From contig CAJULJ010000014.1 of the NCBI GenBank assembly GCA_910587395.1, positions 1 to 59,318 of the forward strand: a DNA stretch of 59,318 nucleotides, in the 5' to 3' direction. Of the stretch, positions 1-6,095 are shown one piece after another. The position numbers and the translations under genes were made by a program. Source of the stretch: an uncultured Oscillospiraceae bacterium. GTDB lineage: Bacteria; Bacillota; Clostridia; Oscillospirales; Oscillospiraceae. Positions within the stretch are counted from its first letter, which is position 1, and every line of letters starts with the position of its first letter. Under the pieces are notes generated by a model. The model had not been told where the DNA came from. It made no database searches and saw only the letters and a program-made list of their open reading frames with translations.

Positions 1-34
1 CTCTATTCAATTTTCGTAAATCTACGTGTTCCAT
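1..34 (-). CDS. 5' end of a gene running off the left edge, possibly an IS630-type transposase
   Basis: Only eleven codons are visible, starting at an ATG at 34 and reading MEHVDLRKLNR off the edge. The opening resembles the start of IS630-family transposases, which often begin with an (M/V)EH(V/I)D-RKL motif. The stretch between this start and the end of the endolysin gene (about 35-110) is A+T-rich, unlike the phage genes beside it, as expected at an insertion sequence end. This is a weak call from eleven residues. An unrelated phage gene is equally possible. Confidence 0.25.
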   Translation of the reverse strand, partial: MEHVDLRKLNR

Positions 35-67
35 GCTGTCTATTTTACCACTTTCCGCATCTTTTTT

Positions 68-442
68 CTAGATTATTTTTCGGGAGTAATAGTAGTTTAT
101 CGAATACCCCGTCCCAGCCCCGCAGGACTTGTCCGACTGACAAAGCAGCTTTTGCGCGGCCCCCCGCTCGAACGTGGCGACGAAGCACCAGTCCACGAAC
201 ACATCGCACCAGTCAAAACCCTGCTTTTTGCTGTTATAGAAATCCCCCAGGGCATCCAGATCCCAGGCAAATTTATTGAACCGACCGCCAGTGTTTGCCT
301 TGAAATCGTTCAGCTGAGCGTTACTTCTCTTGCCCAGATACCCCACCTGCTCTTCCGCCGTGGCGATGAGCCGTTCCGCCACTTTCATACCGCTCTCCCC
401 TTTCACCAAGAATGTGTTGTAAAGCTCCTGCGTATTTTCCAT
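68..442 (-). pseudogene. Truncated phage endolysin (CHAP or NlpC/P60-like amidase)
   Basis: The 124-residue product carries the start of a phage cell-wall hydrolase: a helical N-terminus with VAERLIATAEEQVGYLGK, then KQGFDWCDVFVDWCF, where the Cys in the WCD motif is the likely catalytic nucleophile, and a later CGAGTGYS motif. The family is usually well over 200 residues and has a catalytic His and C-terminal binding modules. All of that is missing here, and the reading frame ends in an A+T-rich tail (INYYYSRKII). It is the last gene of the leftward tail-lysis module, 6 bp after the holin. I infer that an insertion or deletion near 68-110 cut it, and that the product is probably inactive. 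Confidence 0.6.
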
Positions 443-448
443 AGCTGG

Positions 449-655
449 TCAGCCCTCCACCTCGGGCAGCCCTGCCAAGCTGGTAAGAATCGACGCAACC
501 CCAGCCAGGGCCGCGGTACCCGCCACCGTCACCCAGTCCACCGCCGCGATTGTCGCGGCGGCTGGGAGCATTGCCACGGCGGTCTGCGCCATGGTCTTGA
601 CGGCCCGCACCCCGGCGGCCTGCCACCATTTCTTTCTGTACTCGCTCATTTTCAT
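449..655 (-). CDS. Phage holin, small class
   Basis: This 68-residue protein would make the membrane lesions that let the endolysin reach the cell wall. It has a short charged N-terminus (MKMSEYRKKWWQ), one hydrophobic segment at about residues 20-40 (TVAMLPAAATIAAV region) and a second at about 45-63. The double-pass form and the position directly before the endolysin gene fit small phage holins of the r1t type. I chose the ATG at 655 because a GGAG box lies 8 bases upstream. A longer frame exists but has no ribosome binding site. The role follows from position and topology, not from a conserved motif. Confidence 0.65.
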   Translation of the reverse strand: MKMSEYRKKWWQAAGVRAVKTMAQTAVAMLPAAATIAAVDWVTVAGTAALAGVASILTSLAGLPEVEG

Positions 656-671
656 ATGTAAAGCTCCTTTC

Positions 672-989
672 TCACAGTCCGATCCTGCCCAGCAGGAACG
701 CGATAACAGCCGCGCACACCGCCCACAGCACCTTCTCCACGATGCCCTCCCACCGCTTGGCGGGCTTCTTCTCAATGACATCCACCTTTTTGCCCAGGGC
801 GGTCACATCCGTCTTGATCTCCGCCATGGTCGCACTCTGGTGCTTCTGCTCGGCGGCCATGATCTCCACGGCGGTGGTCAGGCGCTGGAGGGTGTCCACC
901 TTCCCATCCATGTCGTCCAGCCGGTGGGTGTTGGATCTGCACCGGGCGTCCACCTCCGCCAGCCTGACGGCGATGTCTTCATGCTCCAT
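672..989 (-). CDS. XhlA-like membrane-anchored lysis accessory protein
   Basis: The 105-residue product has a long coiled-coil N-terminal part (MEHEDIAVRLAEVDARC and onward, with heptad spacing through about residue 65), a basic linker (KKPAKRW) and one C-terminal membrane helix (VLWAVCAAVIAFLLGRIGL). This is the layout of hemolysin XhlA/YtkL-type proteins, which sit beside holins in Gram-positive prophages and assist lysis. The ATG at 989 is preceded by AGGAGG at a good distance; the ATG at 1007 would overlap that box. It is transcribed leftward with the holin, 16 bp away. Its own promoter was not seen. The nearest upstream leftward transcript would end at the terminator at 1005-1038. Confidence 0.6.
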   Translation of the reverse strand: MEHEDIAVRLAEVDARCRSNTHRLDDMDGKVDTLQRLTTAVEIMAAEQKHQSATMAEIKTDVTALGKKVDVIEKKPAKRWEGIVEKVLWAVCAAVIAFLLGRIGL

Positions 990-1004
990 TGTAAAACCTC
1001 CTAA

Positions 1005-1038
1005 CAAAAAATCCGCCTTGTCTCAGTTGACAAAGCGG
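1005..1038 (-). terminator. Intrinsic terminator of the toxin transcript
   Basis: On the minus strand a ten-base-pair stem (arms 1029-1038 and 1013-1022, one G-U pair, loop AACTGA) is followed by A and six T. It would end the leftward toxin mRNA. The -35 box of the antisense promoter (1027-1032) lies inside this same hairpin. Confidence 0.8.
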
Positions 1039-1055
1039 GTGCATCTCGGTATAAT
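1027..1055 (+). promoter_or_regulatory. Consensus promoter of the antisense (antitoxin) RNA
   Basis: TTGACA at 1027-1032 and TATAAT at 1050-1055 are separated by exactly 17 bases, a perfect sigma-A consensus on the plus strand, opposite to every phage gene here. No reading frame of any length follows it, so the product should be an RNA starting near 1062. Confidence 0.85.
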
Positions 1056-1061
1056 AACGAC

Positions 1062-1173
1062 AGAAGGGCAGCTGTTACGGCGGTTAGCCCGTATCGACTA
1101 AGGTTAAACCGTTAGCCGTCCAAGGTTAAACCGTTAGCCGTCCGGGGCCATCCGGGCGGCTAACACGCTTTTT
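1062..1173 (+). ncRNA. Candidate antisense antitoxin RNA, about 110 nt
   Basis: The RNA would start about seven bases after the TATAAT box and run through two perfect 22-base tandem repeats (1100-1143). It would end at a 13-base-pair hairpin (arms 1133-1145 and 1152-1164, loop GGCCAT) followed by ACGC and five T. It is fully complementary to the last codons, stop codon and 3' untranslated part of the small hydrophobic peptide mRNA on the other strand. Convergent transcription with overlap at the toxin 3' end is how RatA acts on txpA and SR4 on bsrG in Bacillus. The ends of the RNA are predictions. Confidence 0.6.
1100..1143 (+). repeat. Two perfect tandem copies of a 22-bp unit
   Basis: Units 1100-1121 and 1122-1143 are identical, each beginning AAGGTTAAACC and ending GTTAGCCGTCC. 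The second copy overlaps the left arm of the antisense RNA terminator hairpin. The pair lies in the antisense RNA and in the toxin mRNA 3' region, as direct repeats do in the Fst (par) locus of plasmid pAD1. Confidence 0.85.
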
Positions 1174-1255
1174 GGGCCGTAGCTATCATCAGCACCAGCA
1201 CGATGACAAACCACACCAGGAAACGCAGGGCATCCGCCCAGCGCCTGTCTCCCAT
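1160..1255 (-). CDS. Small hydrophobic peptide, candidate type I toxin
   Basis: A 31-residue peptide starting MGDRRWADALRF, with one membrane helix (FLVWFVIVLVLMIATA, residues 12-27) and a short basic-polar tail ending QKAC. Small single-pass peptides of this form are the toxins of type I systems (TxpA, BsrG, Fst, and the prophage toxins of C. difficile) and depolarise or block the membrane. I chose the ATG at 1255 because AAGGGGG at 1264-1270 lies at a good distance; the ATG at 1261 is too close. The ribosome binding site is buried in a hairpin. The gene has its own consensus promoter (1339-1367), its own terminator (1005-1038), and an antisense RNA over its 3' end. It could instead be a tiny holin-like lysis peptide, but the antisense arrangement argues for a toxin. 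Confidence 0.6.
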   Translation of the reverse strand: MGDRRWADALRFLVWFVIVLVLMIATAQKAC

Positions 1256-1263
1256 CAGCATCA

Positions 1264-1281
1264 CCCCCTTTCACAAGGGAG
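1264..1281 (-). promoter_or_regulatory. Hairpin hiding the toxin ribosome binding site
   Basis: In the minus-strand RNA, CUCCCUU (1281-1275) pairs with AAGGGGG (1270-1264) across a GUGA loop, giving seven base pairs with a GNRA-type tetraloop. The whole Shine-Dalgarno sequence of the small peptide is inside the stem. Such sequestration keeps type I toxin mRNAs poorly translated until processed. Confidence 0.7.
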
Positions 1282-1338
1282 TGGCTAACCGCCTTTTTAT
1301 GTAACAGTGCCCTTCCGGCTCCTTATCGGAGTCTTTTT

Positions 1339-1367
1339 ATTATATCCTGCGCACCGTACTTTGTCAA
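1339..1367 (-). promoter_or_regulatory. Consensus promoter of the toxin mRNA
   Basis: On the minus strand TTGACA (1367-1362) and TATAAT (1344-1339) are 17 bases apart. Transcription would start near 1332, so the mRNA begins with a stem of GACTCC and GGAGCC (1333-1317), a 5' hairpin of the kind that stabilises type I toxin mRNAs. On the plus strand that hairpin plus TTTTTAT also looks like a terminator. Confidence 0.8.
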
Positions 1368-1399
1368 ATTCCGCCGCCTGTCCGGGCGGCTTTTCTTAG

Positions 1400-2593
1400 G
1401 GAATCGCTGATTAAATCGACGGCGGAAAAGGGATGTGATAAAATAGGGAAAAAGGGAGGGCACGAAATGAAACAGGAAAGTTTCAGCGATATGGAATACA
1501 GCTGCCGGAAAAAGAAGACAAAGCGGGAAGAATTTCTGGCGATTATGGACGAGATCATCCCATGGGATGAATGGGTATCGCTGATTGTACCCTACTATCC
1601 CAGCGGGAAACGCGGCCGGCCACCCATAGAGATCGAAACCATGCTGCGGATGTATCTGCTGCAATGCTGGTTCAGCCTGTCCGATGAAGGCGTGGAAGAC
1701 GCCACATACGACAGTTATGCCATGCGCAAATTCATGGGGATCAACTTTTTCGAGCAGGATGTCCCGGATGCCACAACCCTGCTGCACTTCCGGCACTTGC
1801 TGGAGGACAAAGGCATCAGCAAAGGCATCAGCAAGCTGTTTTTTGACGCAATCAACCGCTGCCTGGAGGGGGCCGGACGGATCATGCGTGGCGGCACCAT
1901 CGTGGACGCCACGCTGATCAGCGCACCCAGCTCCACAAAAAACGCGGAGAAAAAACGGGACCCGGAGATGCACTCGGTGAAGAAGGGAAACCAGTGGCAT
2001 TTTGGCATGAAGTGCCACACAGGCGTGGATGCCGGGAGCGGCCTTGTCCACACGGTAGAGGCCACCGCCGCCAATGTCCATGATGTTACTGTGGCGGCAG
2101 GCCTCCTGCGGGAAGATGACGAGGTGGTTTACGGGGATAGCGCCTATCTCGGGATAGAGAAGCGGGACGAGATCAGAAACAGCCCTCAGCTTTCTGCCAT
2201 CACATACCGTATCAACCGCAGGCCGGGCCGGTTGCCCAAGGTTTCAGACAACGCCATTGACTGGGAGCGGTATATTGAAAACCAAAAATCATCTGTGCGC
2301 TGCAAGGTGGAGCATCCATATCGGATCGTGAAGAACATCTTCGGTTTCCGAAAGGCCGTTTACAGGGGGCTGAGAAAGAACCTGAACCGCTTACACGTAC
2401 TTTTCGCCAGCGCGAATCTGTATACGCTTGCCAGGGTGGGCGGATCTCTATCCCCCGCTTAGGGTTTTTGCGCCCTTTTGGCGGGATGGGTATGGTAAAC
2501 GAGAATATCTCCCTCAAATATGCTCCTTGATTTGATGTTTGACTTCACTTTTTACTATTTGCCGCCATTTCCCTGGCTTTAATCAGCGCTTCC
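1400..2593 (+). mobile_element. Complete IS5-family insertion sequence with TTAG target duplication
   Basis: The element is 1194 bp. Its left end reads GGAATCGCTGATTAAATC, and its right end, read inward on the other strand, is GGAAGCGCTGATTAAAGC, with 16 of 18 bases equal. It is flanked by TTAG at 1396-1399 and 2594-2597, a 4-bp duplication of the YTAR type used by IS5 relatives. It holds one intact transposase gene. It sits between the phage membrane-protein gene and the toxin promoter, about 30 bp upstream of the latter, and breaks no gene that I can see. Confidence 0.9.
1467..2462 (+). CDS. IS5-family DDE transposase
   Basis: This 331-residue transposase cuts and joins the ends of the surrounding insertion sequence. 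An N-terminal IS5-type domain (WDEWVSLIVPYYP, then KRGRPPIEIETMLRMYLLQ at about residues 48-66) is followed by the RNase H-fold catalytic part: first Asp at about residue 147 (GGTIVDATLI), second at about 224 (VYGDSAYLG) and the Glu at about 282 in VEHPYRIVKNIFGFRK, the typical family signature. Length and all three acidic residues are normal, so the enzyme is probably active. The start ATG follows an AGGGAGG-like box. The terminal repeats and target duplication described for the element agree with this family. Confidence 0.95.
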   Translation: MKQESFSDMEYSCRKKKTKREEFLAIMDEIIPWDEWVSLIVPYYPSGKRGRPPIEIETMLRMYLLQCWFSLSDEGVEDATYDSYAMRKFMGINFFEQDVPDATTLLHFRHLLEDKGISKGISKLFFDAINRCLEGAGRIMRGGTIVDATLISAPSSTKNAEKKRDPEMHSVKKGNQWHFGMKCHTGVDAGSGLVHTVEATAANVHDVTVAAGLLREDDEVVYGDSAYLGIEKRDEIRNSPQLSAITYRINRRPGRLPKVSDNAIDWERYIENQKSSVRCKVEHPYRIVKNIFGFRKAVYRGLRKNLNRLHVLFASANLYTLARVGGSLSPA

Positions 2594-2604
2594 TTAGTTA
2601 TTGC

Positions 2605-3024
2605 TCAAACCAGCCTGTACCTGGGCCTCTCCCCGCCGCACAGCCAATAATCCAGCCAGTCAAAGCCCACGATCACCGGCCCGGCCAGCAGGCACCACAG
2701 CAGCGTGTACAGCGGGCAGATCTGCCCCCACAGGTTTCCCCACTGGCCGGAGTAATCCCAAATCCCCAGCCCCAGCCAGACGTTGAGCACAAGCCCCGCC
2801 AGCAGCTCTCCAGCGGTAACGGCCAGCCCGCCCAGGACAGCTTGCACCCACAGGGGCAACGCCCAGGGAAAATACTCGTTCGCCACATCCAGCGGCACGC
2901 ACAGCACCGCCGCCAGTACCATCATAGTCCAGTGGGTGTGACCACGCCAGACCACCTCCAGCAGCCCGTACAGCACCCCGCCGCACAGCCAGCGGATGAG
3001 ATGTCCCCGTACTTTACACACCAT
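2605..3024 (-). CDS. Phage-borne multi-pass membrane protein (CmpB-type putative ABC permease family)
   Basis: A 139-residue protein with about four membrane helices (VLYGLLEVVWRG, MMVLAAVLCVPLD, AVLGGLAVTAGELLAGLVLN, LLWCLLAGPVIVGFDWLDYW). The ending WDYSGQWGNLWGQICPLYTLLWCL is the signature of the family annotated as putative ABC transporter permease (ABC_trans_CmpB). Such genes are often carried in Firmicutes prophages between tail and lysis genes. The true function is not known. The ATG at 3024 has a GGGAGGTG box six bases upstream. Its first 11 bases overlap the end of the DUF4376 gene, so the two are probably translationally coupled. The IS5 element inserted just after its stop codon. 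Confidence 0.65.
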   Translation of the reverse strand: MVCKVRGHLIRWLCGGVLYGLLEVVWRGHTHWTMMVLAAVLCVPLDVANEYFPWALPLWVQAVLGGLAVTAGELLAGLVLNVWLGLGIWDYSGQWGNLWGQICPLYTLLWCLLAGPVIVGFDWLDYWLCGGERPRYRLV

Positions 3025-3700
3025 CGGTACCACCTCCCGCCGCAGCCAGAATGACCGCCATATTCTCCGCCAAATCCTCGGGCAGCTCCGCGCCGTAGGT
3101 AATGGCGGACACCTCCTCCGCCGTCCCGCACCGCCGCACCCAGGCCGCCAGATGGTTATAGTAGGTGGTGTGGTACAGCTTGTGGGCGGTGGCGGCCCTG
3201 CCCATGGCGGCGATATCGGCGGCGGGATACAGGGCGCACAGCTCCCCGTCCAGGTGGTAGGGGTACCCCGCCGCCCCGCCCTCCACAACAGCGCAGGCGT
3301 TGGTCAGGTTGATCTGGTCCTCGGCGGTCAGCGAGATGTGCCCGGTGGAGCCGTCGCTCAGCGTCACGCCGCACCCGGCGGTAATGGCGGCATTGCAGGC
3401 CGCGGACAGCTCGGACAGCTTAGCCGGTTTGAGGCCGGGCAGCCGGTCCGCCGCGATCTCCTCCCCGGCGCGCGGGACCACCCGCTCCCCGTCCCAGCGC
3501 CACAGCGGGATGCCGTCCGCAGTGCGCAGGGGCGGGTTTTCCTCCCCGCCGGGGAACAGCCGGAACTGATACCCGCCCTGCTCGTTGATGCAGACGGCCC
3601 CAGCGGTGTCCCGGTCCGGGTGCGGCCCGTCGCTCCAGCCGTCTACGATCCGGCCCTGCTCATCGGCGGTGATGTAATGCTTGTTGTAGAAAATATCCAT
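3014..3700 (-). CDS. Phage tail-associated protein with DUF4376-like domain
   Basis: The 228-residue protein starts MDIFYNKHYITADEQGRIVDGWSDG, a form common in small proteins at the tips of Gram-positive phage tails. The C-terminal half (KLSELSAACNAAITAGCGVTL to HTTYYNHLAAWVRRC) matches the DUF4376 pattern, in which an alternating helix-turn region follows a short beta part. The function of the domain is unknown, but it sits with tail fibre genes in many phages. The start at 3700 has GGAGG close upstream; the longer frame has none. It lies 10 bp after the large tail-fibre gene and overlaps the next gene by 11 bp, so it belongs to the same late transcript. Confidence 0.6.
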   Translation of the reverse strand: MDIFYNKHYITADEQGRIVDGWSDGPHPDRDTAGAVCINEQGGYQFRLFPGGEENPPLRTADGIPLWRWDGERVVPRAGEEIAADRLPGLKPAKLSELSAACNAAITAGCGVTLSDGSTGHISLTAEDQINLTNACAVVEGGAAGYPYHLDGELCALYPAADIAAMGRAATAHKLYHTTYYNHLAAWVRRCGTAEEVSAITYGAELPEDLAENMAVILAAAGGGTDGV

Positions 3701-3710
3701 AGCGGCCTCC

Positions 3711-4742
3711 TTACAGATTGGCGTCAAAGATGATTTTAGCGGTGGGATCATTATCTGTTTCCAATTTATATAGCTGGTTGCGCACAAACGAGCTGGGACA
3801 ATTTTCCATGCAAAGCCCAATCGCATTAGCGGACATTTCATAGGCCACGAATCTTGCACTTGATGGGATTGCAATACTTTTTCCGTTGCCTTGAGCAGTC
3901 CATAAGCCTGAAATAGTTACAGAAGGCACGATTCGCATTGATACTGGAATTGGCACAATATATTTTACCTTATCAGTTCCATACGCAGCGCCAATACCTA
4001 CTCCGGCATAGAACGTTCCGTTGTTGGGAAGCACCAGCATGTACTTCTGGCACTTCGCCAGCTCCAGCGCCTTGTTCTGCGGCGAGAATGGCGTAGCAAC
4101 ATCGCCAAGCTCTATCTTGACTCCCGTCATAATCTGCCAATCCCCAGTTGATGTACCGCTAGATGCATCTATAGCTATAGCCACCATAGCAGCGGCGTCG
4201 GCATGAAACACTCCGGTAGCGGAGACGTGGTGCGGCTGGCCGTCCATCGGGATTCCATCCTTTCGGATGCTCCCCAGCCACATTATCCCAGGCGCTGCGG
4301 ACCGGCCCATGACCCACGTGGAAATGGTGACGGTTTGCCCATCCAGCGCCGCCGCCAGTTCCGGATCAATGGGTTGCGCCACGGAGAGCCACTGAGCGTC
4401 ATTCATAGCCGTTACTTTCATTGCGTATTGGCACGGGCAATTCGTGAATGGGTTGTCAATCCGCTCATAGCGGCACACCTGATTATCGTTGTGCCACCTG
4501 TCCGCCGTATATATCCGGCTGCCGGCATCAAACTCCGTGCCCTTTTGCCAGATGTCAAAGCCGCCGTTGTCAGCGAAATTCCAGCCGCTCCACCCCTCCA
4601 CCACCGCCGCGGCCCCCGAGGCATCGAACCCCACCACCTGGCCCGGCCGGCCGGTGAGCGTATCCTGTTTGGTGGAGAGGGCCCACTTTGCAGCCTCCCA
4701 AAATTCGGCCGCGCGAGCCCCGTTCAGGACCTTCTCGCTCAT
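3711..4742 (-). CDS. Phage tail fibre or receptor-binding protein
   Basis: This 343-residue protein probably forms part of the host-binding fibre. Residues 1-35 (MSEKVLNGARAAEFWEAAKWALSTKQDTLTG) form an attachment segment that resembles the start of the neighbouring tail gene. Residues about 50-230 look like a beta-rich carbohydrate-binding module of the kind found in phage fibres (GWSGWNFADNGGFDIWQKG, DRWHNDNQVCRYER, VMGRSAAPG, ELGDVATPFSPQN). The C-terminal region has the KCQKYMLVL motif typical of such fibres. The start codon overlaps the upstream stop as ATGA. Specific ligands cannot be read from the sequence. Confidence 0.65.
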   Translation of the reverse strand: MSEKVLNGARAAEFWEAAKWALSTKQDTLTGRPGQVVGFDASGAAAVVEGWSGWNFADNGGFDIWQKGTEFDAGSRIYTADRWHNDNQVCRYERIDNPFTNCPCQYAMKVTAMNDAQWLSVAQPIDPELAAALDGQTVTISTWVMGRSAAPGIMWLGSIRKDGIPMDGQPHHVSATGVFHADAAAMVAIAIDASSGTSTGDWQIMTGVKIELGDVATPFSPQNKALELAKCQKYMLVLPNNGTFYAGVGIGAAYGTDKVKYIVPIPVSMRIVPSVTISGLWTAQGNGKSIAIPSSARFVAYEMSANAIGLCMENCPSSFVRNQLYKLETDNDPTAKIIFDANL

Positions 4743-5221
4743 ACCAAAATCGCCTTCAATTCATCCGCCGTCATGATGGACAGCTCCTCCTTGGACCAGT
4801 AGCCATCCAGGTTTACCGCGGTACTGCCCAGGACCTCCCATTTGCCGTCAATCCACATGTACTCATCCTTGACATTGCTGCCGGTCCTGCCGTTGGGAGT
4901 CAGATAAATCACGTTGACCTCTCCGGACTCCGGAAGCTCATCCACCGGCTCAAAACGGATTCCGGCCGCCTTCACCACCGCGCTCGCGATGGCGTCGTTG
5001 ACCTCGCCCGCAGTCATGTAATCCGCCAGCGCCGCGGCGATTGCCGTTTGCACTCCCGCGTCAGTCGCGTAGCCGGTTAGCGCGGACGTGATCGCCGTGG
5101 CCACAGCGTCCGGAGTGGTGTAGTTCTTCAGATCATTCAAATCCGCCTTACCCGCCAGGGCGGTCTTAATTGCCGCCCACAGCTCCGCCGTGCGAGCCCC
5201 GTTCAAAAATGTATCCGCCAT
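4739..5221 (-). CDS. Phage tail fibre-like protein
   Basis: The 160-residue product begins MADTFLNGARTAELWAAIKTALAGKADLN, closely matching the first 30 residues of the next gene. It continues with alanine-rich helical repeats (VATAITSALTGYATDAGVQTAIAAALADY) typical of trimeric fibre stalks. The C-terminal part holds the VDELPESGEVNVIYLTPN and DEYMWIDGKWEVLGST motifs known from phage fibre head-binding modules, and ends with WSKEELSIMTADELKAIL. I chose ATG 5221 because GGAGG lies eight bases upstream; the ATG at 5236 would itself be part of that box. The end overlaps the next start by four bases. Confidence 0.65.
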   Translation of the reverse strand: MADTFLNGARTAELWAAIKTALAGKADLNDLKNYTTPDAVATAITSALTGYATDAGVQTAIAAALADYMTAGEVNDAIASAVVKAAGIRFEPVDELPESGEVNVIYLTPNGRTGSNVKDEYMWIDGKWEVLGSTAVNLDGYWSKEELSIMTADELKAILV

Positions 5222-5222
5222 G

Positions 5223-5849
5223 TTATTGTCCTCCATTAATCAGAATTTTTCGAAGCTGGTCCGCCGTCATGGGCGTTGGGATTGTAGCGAGAGCCGCTTC
5301 CAGCCCGTCTATCGCCGAAATCGGGTGCTGTCCCTCCGCGTTCCGATGGGCAAGCAGACGGTGGTCCATTGTTCCGCCCTCGCCCCCGCCCCGCACAGGC
5401 GCGGACGACAGCAGCCTCTCCCCGGCGTAAAGCCCCAGCTCCCCCTCCTCGGTATACCTCAGCTCATCTCCCTTTCCCGCCAATTCCTGCTGCCACAAAT
5501 CCGGCGTGGTTGGTCCCGCCTTCTCTCCCACGGCCGAACCGGGATGAATCGTTCCCAAGTCCGCCCAAACGGTGGGCAGGACAATATCGCCGCCCCTGGT
5601 CCCGCACACGCCCGCCTGCAGCTGCACGTTCGGCTTCGTCAGCACCTCCCACGGCACCACGCAGACACCGCTCTCGTCCAGCAGCACAGACCGGGACTCC
5701 CCGCCCGCCCGGAACGTCGCCGTACGGGTCAGGCCGTCCCATTCCGGCGAAAACTCAAACCGGGCCTCGCAGACGTTCACCGAGCCGCTGGTGACGGGTT
5801 CTCTCTTGCGGACGGTCAGCCGGACCTTGCTTGCGCGTAAAGCAAACAT
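5223..5849 (-). CDS. Phage baseplate or upper tail protein (BppU-like)
   Basis: A 208-residue protein. Residues 1-90 (MFALRASKVRLTVRKREPVTSGSVNVCEARFEFSPEWDGLTRTATF) have the pattern of baseplate upper protein N-terminal modules, where FEFSPEWDGL-RTA-F is the clearest motif. The C-terminal part contains DGLEAALATIPTPMTADQLRKILINGGQ; its TADQLRKIL is close to the MTADELKAIL that ends the next gene. It would join the tail tip to the fibres. The start has GGAGG upstream. It is the most upstream phage gene in the window: no head, portal or tape-measure genes follow on the right, so the remnant is incomplete or interrupted here. Confidence 0.5.
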   Translation of the reverse strand: MFALRASKVRLTVRKREPVTSGSVNVCEARFEFSPEWDGLTRTATFRAGGESRSVLLDESGVCVVPWEVLTKPNVQLQAGVCGTRGGDIVLPTVWADLGTIHPGSAVGEKAGPTTPDLWQQELAGKGDELRYTEEGELGLYAGERLLSSAPVRGGGEGGTMDHRLLAHRNAEGQHPISAIDGLEAALATIPTPMTADQLRKILINGGQ

Positions 5850-5965
5850 GACATACCTCCTTTTCTTCTTGGCGGGCTGAACGCGAAAAGGCCCTCAGTT
5901 GTATGGAAAAATGCCATGCCGAAAACTTTCATTTCAATCCAGGCGGCATAGCGCCCCGGCTATGG

Positions 5966-5994
5966 TTGACATTTTGGTGCTCCGATGATATATT
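5966..5994 (+). promoter_or_regulatory. Promoter of the nuclease-like gene
   Basis: TTGACA at 5966-5971 and TATATT at 5989-5994, 17 bases apart, with TG one base before the -10 box. It faces away from the phage genes and leads to the reading frame at 6096. Confidence 0.7.
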
Positions 5995-6095
5995 TCAAGT
6001 GAGAAGCCGTCGAATTTTCTGAACGCCGCCTCAGACAACCGATCCTTACCGCGAGACGGCAGTTTTGCAGATATCTTAAAAAGGAGGTGTTGCGC

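Noticed and set aside
1100..1143. Start of a CRISPR array
   Set aside because: Only two units, directly abutting with no spacers; better explained as a tandem repeat in the antisense RNA.
1371..1397. Plus-strand terminator GCCGCC-TGTCC-GGGCGGC followed by TTTTCTT
   Set aside because: A fair terminator shape, but no plus-strand transcript clearly needs it, because the antisense RNA probably ends near 1173 and a second stop exists at 1317-1341. It may be a backup or a leftover of the site before the insertion.
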